From: Blastococcus saxobsidens
Lineage (GTDB): Bacteria > Actinomycetota > Actinomycetes > Mycobacteriales > Geodermatophilaceae
Assembly: GCF_002938435.1 (NCBI RefSeq)
Contig: NZ_POQT01000002.1
Location: 124,001 to 188,000, forward strand
DNA length: 64,000 nt
Direction: 5' to 3'
A model generated the notes under the pieces. That model was not told the DNA's origin and made no database searches. It saw only the letters and a program-made list of their open reading frames with translations. Within the stretch, counting starts at the first letter, position 1; the number at the start of each line of letters is the position of its first letter. Positions 50,710 through 58,104 of this stretch are shown here, piece by piece. Position numbers and translations under genes: made by a program.

Positions 50710-52218
50710 TCACCGCTGCACCGCGGTCTCGATCGTGACCAGCTGCCGTTCGAACGGGTCGCTGCCCAGACCGCTCACGCCGGGGAGCACGCCGATCCGG
50801 CTGCGCTCGTGCAGCAGCGGAACGAACGCGCCGGTGCCCAGCACCTGGGCCTCGATCTCGACGGCGGCGACGCGCCGCTCCACGGGGTCGACGAGCTGGG
50901 CGGCCGCCGCGACGGCCGCGTCGATCGCCGGGTCGCAGAGCCGGGCCAGGTTGTAGCTTCCCTCGCAGGTGAGGTCGGACTCGAAGTACCCGACCGGGTC
51001 ACCGGTGTCGCCCAGGTAGAGCCGGCTGGCCAGCACCGCGTCGAAGGCGCCGGCCAGCAGGTCCGGCTCCAGGGTGGCGTACTCCTGGACGACGAGCTCC
51101 ACGGTGAACCCGGCCGAGCGCAGCTGGTCCACGACCACCGCCGCCGCCTCCGGCAGCTCGGGCCGGTCGTTCCAGGTGGCCAGCCGGATGGTCGCGCCGG
51201 CCGGGTCGCCAACGGGGGCCCGCGTCACCTCGGGCCGCTCGTCGCCACCGAGCACCCCCTCGGACAGGAAGCCCTCGGCGAGGTCGACCTGCCCCTCGTA
51301 GATCTGCTCGACGACCGGACGCGGGTCCACGGCCTCGATGGCGGCAGACCGGAGCGCGGCGTCGACGAACGGACCCTCGGCGGTGTTGAGGAACAAGCCG
51401 GTCAGCCGCGGCAGCGGCACCGAGATCACCTGGTCCTCATCGAGCGCGGAGAGCTGGGCGATCGGGATGTTCTGCGCGACGTCGACCTCCTCGGCCCGCA
51501 GTGCGTTGGTCCGGGTCTCGGCGTCGGAGACGAAGCGGACGTCGACGCCGGACAGGGCCGGCTTCCCGGCCCAGTGCTCGGCGAACGCGTCGAGCGTGGC
51601 GCCGGACTCGCCGTTGACCTCGGTGATCTCGAACGGCCCTGTGCCGGTGCCGACGGGGTCGGGAGCGGCCGGGTCCGCGTAGGCCGCCGGGGAGAGGATG
51701 ACGAGCGCGGACGAGCCCAGCCGCTGCACCAGGAGCGGATCGGGCTCGGCGGCCTGCAGCTCCACGGTGTCCTCGTCGACAGCGCGCGCGGTCAGCCCGA
51801 TGCCGCTGACCGACCGGGGCGCGGGGTCGATGTCGGCCGCGGCGGTGAGCGCGCCGGCCACGGCCTCGGCGTCCATCGGGCTGCCGTCGTGGAAGGTGAC
51901 GCCCTCGCGCAGCTCGAGGGCGACGGTGCGGTCGTCGGTGAACTCCCACGACTCGGCCAGGTTCGGCTGCGCCGCCCCCGACTCGTCGAAGACCACCAGG
52001 GTCTCGGCGACCCCCATCCGGCTGATCAGCACGCTGTCGTCGGAGAACGGGGAGAGCGCTGCGACGGGCGGGAAGGCCAGGGCCAACCGCAGCCGGTCGC
52101 CGTCGGCCGCACCTGTGGGTCCGCCGGAGGAGCCTCCGGAGAAGCAGCCGGTCAGCAGGACCGTGGCGGAGGCCAACCCGAGGGCAGCGGTGCTGCGGCG
52201 GGTGGGGAGCGGGGACAT
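50710..52218 (-). CDS. peptide/nickel-type (SBP_bac_5) substrate-binding lipoprotein
   Basis: A 502-aa lipoprotein; the signal ends LLTGC and a Gly/Ser linker follows. LAESWEFTDDRTVALELREGVTFHDGSPMDAEAV is the family signature. Relatives bind peptides, nickel-chelates or opine metallophores (CntA). No substrate-determining residues can be read. It lies between the MFS and permease genes of one operon. Confidence 0.9.
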   Translation of the reverse strand: MSPLPTRRSTAALGLASATVLLTGCFSGGSSGGPTGAADGDRLRLALAFPPVAALSPFSDDSVLISRMGVAETLVVFDESGAAQPNLAESWEFTDDRTVALELREGVTFHDGSPMDAEAVAGALTAAADIDPAPRSVSGIGLTARAVDEDTVELQAAEPDPLLVQRLGSSALVILSPAAYADPAAPDPVGTGTGPFEITEVNGESGATLDAFAEHWAGKPALSGVDVRFVSDAETRTNALRAEEVDVAQNIPIAQLSALDEDQVISVPLPRLTGLFLNTAEGPFVDAALRSAAIEAVDPRPVVEQIYEGQVDLAEGFLSEGVLGGDERPEVTRAPVGDPAGATIRLATWNDRPELPEAAAVVVDQLRSAGFTVELVVQEYATLEPDLLAGAFDAVLASRLYLGDTGDPVGYFESDLTCEGSYNLARLCDPAIDAAVAAAAQLVDPVERRVAAVEIEAQVLGTGAFVPLLHERSRIGVLPGVSGLGSDPFERQLVTIETAVQR

Positions 52219-52269
52219 CGGAAGTACCTCGTTTCCATTCGAACCGGCCCGCGGACAGCGGGCCGGAGG

Positions 52270-53613
52270 TCATCGGTCGGGCGACGTGCCGTCGACGTCG
52301 GCGGTCACGGCCGCCGGCACCGGGTCGGCCGGCCGAGTGGGGGCGGACCCGTCGGCGCGGGGCAGCCGCCGGGTGAGCAGCCACAGCGCCCCGGCTGACA
52401 GCGCGGGGAGCGCACCGAGTGCGAGCCATGGCACGGCCGCTCCCGGCGACGGAACGTAGGCGGCGTCGAGCAGCGCCCCGGCCGCGGTGCTGCCGACCAG
52501 CACGGCCAGTCCTCCGACTGAGGCGAGGACGCCGAAGTGCGCGCCGAGCCGCCGTTCGCCGGCCAACCGGGGCACCAGGTCCTGCGCTACCGGAACGGCA
52601 AGCATCTGCCCGGTGTAGAGCAGCACGACCATGCCGACCGCCGGGGCCAGCGCCCACGGCCCCGGCAGCGGCGGCAGGGGCGCGACGGCGGCGACCAGCA
52701 GGAAGGCGGCAGACATGAGGGCGAAGCCGGCCGGCAGTGCGCGGCGGGGGCCGGCTCGCCGGGCGAGGGCGGTGACCGGCAGCTGACAGACCAGCACCAG
52801 GACGGCGGCGAGCACGAACAGCCACCCCAGCGCGCCCTGACCGCCGGTGGCACGGGTCAGCTCGACCGGTAGTGCCAGGTAGAGCTGGTTGTAGCTGACC
52901 AGGTAGGTGCAGTAGCAGGCGGCGAAGGCCAGGAAGACCCGATTGCGCAGTACCTGGCGCCAGCCGGCCAGCACCGACTCCTCCCCGCTGCCCTCGGTGC
53001 GCAACCCCGACGGTAGCCAGCGCAGGTGGGCCAGCAGAACGGCGAGGAAGACCGCCGCCCCGATGGCGCACGTGACGGCGAACGGAGCGGGAAGCAGCAG
53101 CGCGCCTAGGGCCGGGCCGGCAAGGGCACCAATCATGCTCGCCACCGCGTCGAGGCCGAAGACCTCGACCCGTGAGGCGATGCCGTCCCGCTCCAGGCCC
53201 CGGCCGACGTCGGCGATCGCCGACTCGACCGCCGGAGAGAACAGCGCGGCCGCGAAGCCGGTCATGACGGCGCCCGCGAGGACCCCGGCCACCGACGTGG
53301 CCAGGCCGAGGACCAGGAAGCCCGCGATCCGGATGACGCAGCCGAGCACGATCATCGGCTTGATGCCGAAGCGGTCCGCCAGCCCGCCGCCGAGGACGAA
53401 CAGTCCCTGCTGGCTGAACGTCCGGGCGCCGAGGACGAGCCCCACCAGGGCCCCGGTGAAGGCGAGGTCCTCCGTCAGCCGCACCACGAGGAACGGCACG
53501 ACGAGGTAGAACCCGAGGTGGAAGGCCAGCTGCGAGAGCAGCAGCAGCCGCGGGACCACGGGCAGCCGCAGGAACAGAGCCAGGGGCGGCCACCGCCGGA
53601 GGAGTGCGCTCAC
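52270..53613 (-). CDS. MFS exporter embedded in the ABC operon (CntE-like position)
   Basis: A 447-aa, 12-helix MFS protein from GTG 53613, which overlaps the stop of the preceding ATPase gene (GTGA). Helix 1 region LLLSQLAFHLGFYLVVPFLVVRLTEDLAF and the DRFGIKP loop after helix 2 are those of drug/proton antiporters. Embedded between ABC importer genes, it resembles CntE, which exports staphylopine while CntABCDF re-imports the metal complex. The exported compound is unknown; no opine synthase is seen in the window. Confidence 0.85.
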   Translation of the reverse strand: MSALLRRWPPLALFLRLPVVPRLLLLSQLAFHLGFYLVVPFLVVRLTEDLAFTGALVGLVLGARTFSQQGLFVLGGGLADRFGIKPMIVLGCVIRIAGFLVLGLATSVAGVLAGAVMTGFAAALFSPAVESAIADVGRGLERDGIASRVEVFGLDAVASMIGALAGPALGALLLPAPFAVTCAIGAAVFLAVLLAHLRWLPSGLRTEGSGEESVLAGWRQVLRNRVFLAFAACYCTYLVSYNQLYLALPVELTRATGGQGALGWLFVLAAVLVLVCQLPVTALARRAGPRRALPAGFALMSAAFLLVAAVAPLPPLPGPWALAPAVGMVVLLYTGQMLAVPVAQDLVPRLAGERRLGAHFGVLASVGGLAVLVGSTAAGALLDAAYVPSPGAAVPWLALGALPALSAGALWLLTRRLPRADGSAPTRPADPVPAAVTADVDGTSPDR

Positions 53614-54392
53614 GGCAGCGCCAGCCGAGGCACGGCGCCGACCAGCGTGGCGGCGGCCGGGCTCGCCGGTGCAGTGAGCACCTGCTCGACGCTGCCCTGC
53701 TCGACGCAGGCGCCACCGGCGAGTACCAGAACTCGCTGGCACAGGTGCGCGACGACGCCCAGGTCGTGGGTGACGAACACCATCGCCAGGCCCTCGTCGG
53801 CCGACAGCCGCTGCAGCAGCCGCAGCACCTGCAGCCGAACGACGACGTCCAGGGCACTGACCGGCTCGTCGGCGATGACCACCTCGGGACGCGCGGCGAG
53901 GGCGCGGGCGATCGCGATCCGCTGCCGCTGTCCGCCGGAGAACTGGTGCGGGAGGCGGTCGGCCGCGTCGGGCTCGAGTCCGACGGCGACCAGCAGGTGC
54001 GCCACCCGTTCGGCGTGGTTTTCGGTGATCCCCAGACAGCGCAGCGGCTCTGCGACAGCGCGCCCCACGCGCATGCGCGGGTTGAGGGATCGAGACGGGT
54101 CCTGCGGGATCATCTGCACGCGTCGGCGGAACCAGTGCAGGCTTTGGGCCGGCCCGGGCGTCACCGTGCGCCCCCGGTAGCTGACCCGGCCGCCGTCGGC
54201 GCGCTCGAGCCCGAGCAGCAGCCGGGTGAGCGTCGTCTTGCCGGAGCCAGACTCCCCGACCACGCCCAGGCACTCCCCCGCCGCCAGCGTGAGGTCGACG
54301 CCCGTGAGGGCCGGGGGGCGGTGACGTCCGTACGAACGGCTGAGGCCGTGCGCGGCCAGGAGCGTCGTCTCTCCGGACGGATCGGGGCTCAC
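53610..54392 (-). CDS. ABC ATPase, DppF/OppF type
   Basis: A 260-aa ATPase: Walker A GESGSGKTT, Q-loop MIPQDPSRSLNPRMRVG, signature QFSGGQRQRIAIARAL, Walker B VVIADEPVSALD, switch FVTHD. Overlaps both neighbours (ATGA with the first ATPase, GTGA with the MFS gene). Pairs with the other ATPase to power the fused permease. Confidence 0.92.
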   Translation of the reverse strand: MSPDPSGETTLLAAHGLSRSYGRHRPPALTGVDLTLAAGECLGVVGESGSGKTTLTRLLLGLERADGGRVSYRGRTVTPGPAQSLHWFRRRVQMIPQDPSRSLNPRMRVGRAVAEPLRCLGITENHAERVAHLLVAVGLEPDAADRLPHQFSGGQRQRIAIARALAARPEVVIADEPVSALDVVVRLQVLRLLQRLSADEGLAMVFVTHDLGVVAHLCQRVLVLAGGACVEQGSVEQVLTAPASPAAATLVGAVPRLALP

Positions 54393-55201
54393 GCGGCCAC
54401 CAGCGAGGTCGCCCGGGCCGCCTCCACCAGGGCCCGCACGTAGGGCTCGGCCGCGGCGGTGAACACCTCGGCCGGCCGGCCGTCGGCCAGCAGCCGCCCG
54501 GCGCGCAGCACCAGGACGCGATCGCAGATCTGGGTCGCGACCGCCAGGTCGTGGGTGACCAGCAGCAGCGCGGTCCGGCGCTCGACGGTCGACCGGCTCA
54601 GGACATCGAGGACACCGGCCTGCACGGTGACGTCGAGGGCGGACGTCGGCTCGTCGGCAACCAGCAATCGCGGTCCGGCGCCCAGGGCCATCGCAATCGC
54701 CACCCGCTGCCGCTGACCGCCGGACAGCCGTGCGGGGTGACGGCGGGCGAGCTCCGCCGGATCGGGTAGGCGCACCTCCGCGAGCAGTTCGAGCGCACGG
54801 GCGCGGGCCGCCCGGCGGGAGAGTCCCTGGGCGCGGAGCGGCTCAGCGACCTGGCGGCCGACGCGGGACAGCGGGCTCAGTGAGGTGCCCGGGTCCTGCG
54901 CCACCAGAGCCATGCCCCGGCCGCGCAGCCGGTGCAGCCGGGACTCCGGGGTTCCCACCACCTCCGTCCCGTCGAACACGGCGCTGCCGGTGACCTGCAC
55001 ACCGCTGGGGGCCAGGCCCAGCAGCGCCGAGACGGTCAGCGTCTTGCCGGAGCCGGACTCACCGACGACCGCCACCCGCTCGCCGGGGCAAAGGCCGAAG
55101 GAGATCCCCTGCACGAGCGGACGCCCCGAGGCCGACACGGAGAGATCTCGGACCTCCAGCAGTCGATGGCCAATCGGGGCAGCCAGGGGGTCGAGAAGCA
55201 C
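54389..55201 (-). CDS. ABC ATPase, DppD/OppD type, first gene of the operon
   Basis: A 270-aa ATPase: Walker A GESGSGKTL, Q-loop ALVAQDPGTSLSPLSRVG, signature RLSGGQRQRVAIAMAL, Walker B LLVADEPTSALD, switch LVTHDLAV. Starts 13 bp from a Zur-type palindrome. Together with the following four genes it forms a complete importer plus exporter unit. Confidence 0.92.
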   Translation of the reverse strand: MLLDPLAAPIGHRLLEVRDLSVSASGRPLVQGISFGLCPGERVAVVGESGSGKTLTVSALLGLAPSGVQVTGSAVFDGTEVVGTPESRLHRLRGRGMALVAQDPGTSLSPLSRVGRQVAEPLRAQGLSRRAARARALELLAEVRLPDPAELARRHPARLSGGQRQRVAIAMALGAGPRLLVADEPTSALDVTVQAGVLDVLSRSTVERRTALLLVTHDLAVATQICDRVLVLRAGRLLADGRPAEVFTAAAEPYVRALVEAARATSLVAA

Positions 55202-55210
55202 ATCCTCACT

Positions 55211-57271
55211 CTAGTCGGAATGATTCTCGTTCTCCTCGGCGGGGCGGCCGGGCGCCCGCCACGCCGACTCGCGCAGCAGGCGCAGGCCGTTGAGGGCGAC
55301 GAGGATCGTCGATCCCTCGTGTCCGGCCACACCCAGCGGCAGGGGCAGCGTGCCGACCAGGCCCCAGAGGACCAGTACGCCGATCAGCGTTCCGGCGATC
55401 GCGAGGTTCTGCACCACCACCCGACGTGCGCGGCGGGACAGCGCGACGACCGCCGGCACGGCGGACAGGTCGTCGCGGACGACGATCACGTCGGCACTGT
55501 CGAGGGCCAGGTCCGACCCGATGCCGCCCATCGCCACCCCGACGTCGGCGCCGGCGAGGGCGGGGGCGTCGTTCACGCCGTCACCGACCAGCAGCACTCG
55601 GTGGCCGTCGGCCTGCAGCCGACGGACCGCGTCGACCTTGTCCTGGGGCAGCAGGCCGGCGCGGACCTTCCGCACGCCCACCTGCTCGGCCAGCGCCCAC
55701 GCTGCCTGGCGGTTGTCACCGGTCAGCAGTACCGGCTCGCCCGGCAGAAGCCGACGCAGGGCATCGACGGCGTCGCGGGCCTCCGGCCGGACCCGGTCGG
55801 CCAGACCCAGCACTCCGGCGGGTTCGCCGGCGACGGTCACCACCACCGCTGTCCGACCCTGCGCACGCACCGCATCGACCAGGGCGTCGGACTCGGCGCC
55901 GCCTGTCGGCGCGCCCACGCGGACCGCCCGCCCGCCGACCGTGGCGACGACGCCGGAGCCGATCTCGGCCCGGAACGCTGTCGCCGTCGACAGTGACAGG
56001 CCCCGCTCACCGGCCGCGCGGACGATCGCCCGGCCGATCGGGTGCTCGCTGGCCGCCTCGGCGGACGCGGCCAGCCGCAGCACCTCCTCGACTGACGTGC
56101 CGCCGAGGGATCGCACCTCGACCACCGCAGGGTCGCCGTCGGTCAAGGTGCCGGTCTTGTCGAAGGCGGCGAGGTCGGCGCTGCCCAGCTGTTCCATGGC
56201 CACTGCTGAGCGGACCAGCACACCGTGCCGGCCGGCGTTGGCGATCGCCGACAGCAGCGGCGGCATGGTGGCGAGGACGATGGCGCACGGAGAGGCGACG
56301 ATCATGAAGGTCATCGCCCGCAGCAGCGCGTCGTCGACCGCGGACCCGAACAGCAGTGGCACGGTGAAGACGAGGAGCGTGGCGACGACCACGCCCACGG
56401 AGTACCGCTGCTCGACGCGCTCGATGAAGAGCTGGGTCTTGGCCTTGGTCGCGCTCGCCTCCTCCACCAGGACACCGATGCGGGCGACCACCGACTCCCT
56501 CGGATCGCGCCCGACGCGCACCACCAGCACGCCGGTGCCGTTGGCCGTACTGGCGAAGACCTCGTCCCCATGCCTCTTGTCCACCGGCAGCGGCTCGCCG
56601 GTGATCGAGGCCTGGTCGACGTCGGAGGCCCCGTCCACCACGACGCCGTCGGCCGGAAGCCGCTCCCCTGGGCGGACGATCACCAGATCACCCACCGAGA
56701 GACCGGTCACCGGCACCAGGCGCTCGTCGCCGGCCGGTCCCACCAGCGTCGCCTGCTCGGGCGCGAGCCGGCTCAGGACGCGGACTGCGTCGGCCGTGCG
56801 CCGGGTCGCGAACGCCTCGAGGGCACCGGAGCTGGCGAAGATGACGATCAGCAGTGCGCCGTCGAAGATCTGGCCGATCGCTGCTGCACCGATGGCGGCC
56901 ACCACCATCAGCAGGTCGACGTCGAGGGTCCTCTCCCGCAGCGCCTGCAGGCCGGCCAGCGCCGGTCCCCATCCGCCGGCGGCGTAGCAGGCCAGGTACA
57001 GCGCCCAGTACAGCGGCGCCGGCGCCCCGACGAGGTGCGCGAGGCCGCCCGCGGCGAACAGCGCCGACGCCAGCGCCGCCCAGCGCACCTCCGGCAGCGA
57101 CCCCGCCGCCGCCAGCGCTGCCCAGCGCCGTTCCGTGCGCCCGGACCACCGCGGCTGCACGATCCCTGGCCGCCCCGGCCCGGTCTCCTGCCGTGACAAC
57201 GGGGAGGGTGGGGAGACGAGGTGAACGGGCGGGACGGGAGCGGACCGTGATGAAGACACGGCGAGGACCAT
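55211..57271 (-). CDS. P1B-4-type heavy-metal-translocating ATPase (CtpD/CoaT-like)
   Basis: A 686-aa P-type ATPase. TGEP (224-227), SPC (327-329) in a membrane helix, DKTGT with the phosphorylated aspartate (371-375), HP motif (SEHPIG), GDGVNDAP (563-570) and HEGST (651-655) in the penultimate helix. SPC plus HEGST define the P1B-4 class, which moves Co, Fe or Zn ions, usually outward; there is no N-terminal metal-binding domain. ATG 57271 fits the divergent promoter. Its 3' end contains the operator of the ABC operon. Confidence 0.93.
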   Translation of the reverse strand: MVLAVSSSRSAPVPPVHLVSPPSPLSRQETGPGRPGIVQPRWSGRTERRWAALAAAGSLPEVRWAALASALFAAGGLAHLVGAPAPLYWALYLACYAAGGWGPALAGLQALRERTLDVDLLMVVAAIGAAAIGQIFDGALLIVIFASSGALEAFATRRTADAVRVLSRLAPEQATLVGPAGDERLVPVTGLSVGDLVIVRPGERLPADGVVVDGASDVDQASITGEPLPVDKRHGDEVFASTANGTGVLVVRVGRDPRESVVARIGVLVEEASATKAKTQLFIERVEQRYSVGVVVATLLVFTVPLLFGSAVDDALLRAMTFMIVASPCAIVLATMPPLLSAIANAGRHGVLVRSAVAMEQLGSADLAAFDKTGTLTDGDPAVVEVRSLGGTSVEEVLRLAASAEAASEHPIGRAIVRAAGERGLSLSTATAFRAEIGSGVVATVGGRAVRVGAPTGGAESDALVDAVRAQGRTAVVVTVAGEPAGVLGLADRVRPEARDAVDALRRLLPGEPVLLTGDNRQAAWALAEQVGVRKVRAGLLPQDKVDAVRRLQADGHRVLLVGDGVNDAPALAGADVGVAMGGIGSDLALDSADVIVVRDDLSAVPAVVALSRRARRVVVQNLAIAGTLIGVLVLWGLVGTLPLPLGVAGHEGSTILVALNGLRLLRESAWRAPGRPAEENENHSD
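55214..55230. promoter_or_regulatory. Zur-box-like palindrome 4 (MFS/ABC operon), inside the ATPase 3' end
   Basis: GTCGGAATGATTCTCGT: GGAA-N3-TTCT core, 13 bp upstream of the first ABC ATPase start and overlapping the last codons of the P-type ATPase gene. Confidence 0.7.
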
Positions 57272-57273
57272 AC

Positions 57274-57289
57274 CTGCGCAGATGCGCAG
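57274..57289. promoter_or_regulatory. candidate ArsR-type operator between the metal ATPase and its regulator
   Basis: CTGCGCA-GA-TGCGCAG, perfect 7-bp arms, in the 55-bp divergent region directly before the ATPase start. The likely ligand is the neighbouring ArsR protein. Confidence 0.65.
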
Positions 57290-57326
57290 ATGTTCAGTTG
57301 ACGTCAGCCGGTACGATTCGGCCGTG

Positions 57327-57689
57327 GTGCACCGCGGAATCGAGCACTTCGACATGCCGGAACCGGCCGCCGTCCGGCGGGCTGCCGAGGCGCTGCGCAT
57401 GCTCGGCGACCCCACCCGCGTGAACATCCTCTGGGCCCTGATGCAGGGCGAGACGTCGGTCGCCTGCCTGGCCGAGCTCGCCGGCACCTCCGCCACGGCG
57501 GTCAGTCAGCACCTGTCCAAGCTGCGGCTCGCCGGCCTAGTCACCAACCGCCGCGAGGGCGCCTTCGTGATCTACGCCCTCGCCGACGAGCACGTGCGGA
57601 CCCTGCTCCGCCAGGCCCTGACGCACGCGGACTGCCCGGGCGGGCACCGGACCCCCGCCGCCGCGGAAGCGGCGCCCGCCACCGGCTGA
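57327..57689 (+). CDS. ArsR/SmtB-family metal-sensing repressor
   Basis: A 120-aa winged-helix repressor divergent from the P1B-4 ATPase. DNA-binding region AEALRMLGDPTRVNILWALMQGETSVACLAELAGTSATAVSQHLSKLRLAGLV. The C-terminal helix DEHVRTLLRQALTHADCPGGH has the Asp/His spacing of the alpha-5 zinc, nickel or cobalt site of SmtB/NmtR/KmtR, and an N-terminal HRGIEHFD adds histidines. GTG 57327 gives the usual V-H-R start; ATG 57354 is an alternative. Confidence 0.85.
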   Translation: MHRGIEHFDMPEPAAVRRAAEALRMLGDPTRVNILWALMQGETSVACLAELAGTSATAVSQHLSKLRLAGLVTNRREGAFVIYALADEHVRTLLRQALTHADCPGGHRTPAAAEAAPATG

Positions 57690-57728
57690 CCGCGCACTGG
57701 ACTAATAATTTTCGTTCGACCGTAACTT

Positions 57729-57745
57729 TCGAGAACGGTTCTCGT
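57729..57745. promoter_or_regulatory. Zur-box-like palindrome 5 (exported-peptide unit)
   Basis: TCGAGAACGGTTCTCGT: CGAGAAC and GTTCTCG arms in perfect inversion, 81 bp upstream of the small exported protein. A further TTCTC overlaps it immediately downstream. Confidence 0.78.
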
Positions 57746-57825
57746 TCTCTCGGTTGATGCCGCCTTCCCGCGTCATCGACATCGGCCCGGACCGTTGAGC
57801 CCGGGCCACGACCGAGAGGAATGCC

Positions 57826-58020
57826 ATGAAGCACACCCTTGCCCGCACCGCTGTGCTCGTCGCGAGCGCCGCCACCGCGCTGACCGTCTCCGCCGGCACC
57901 GCTGCGGCCTCCGCCTGCGAAGACCAGGTCGCCGAGACGCTGCACACGTTGCACGAGACCACCGGCGACCCGGCTGGTGTGCTGCACGAGGTCGAGGAGA
58001 CCTACTGCTCGGTCGGCTGA
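57826..58020 (+). CDS. 64-aa exported peptide with two cysteines
   Basis: A signal peptide (about 1-29, ending AAASA) precedes a mature chain of about 35 residues. That chain, CEDQVAETLHTLHETTGDPA then GVLHEVEETYCSVG, has one cysteine near each end (a likely disulfide), three histidines and seven acidic residues, a composition able to bind metal. GAGAGG precedes the ATG. A Zur-type box upstream and a hairpin after the stop make it a separately abundant transcript. No known family; similar small exported proteins may be widespread in actinobacteria. Confidence 0.8.
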   Translation: MKHTLARTAVLVASAATALTVSAGTAAASACEDQVAETLHTLHETTGDPAGVLHEVEETYCSVG

Positions 58021-58029
58021 CGAGACGGG

Positions 58030-58060
58030 ACCGAGGGCCACCGGAGGGGTCGCCCTCGGT
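58030..58060 (+). terminator. stem-loop between the exported-peptide gene and the propeller/VWA gene
   Basis: 9-bp arms ACCGAGGGC / GCCCTCGGT with a 13-nt loop, 9 bp after the stop. It may be a partial terminator that lets some transcription reach the next two genes. Confidence 0.6.
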
Positions 58061-58104
58061 CTTGTCCCCAGTGATCATCGCCCGCACCGCAGCAGAGGAG
58101 CTCC

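Noticed and set aside
52219-52269. Possible Zur box before the SBP_bac_5 gene (CGTTTCCATTCGAA region).
   Set aside because: Only a half-site resembles the other boxes; the gene is internal to an operon with an operator at 55214.
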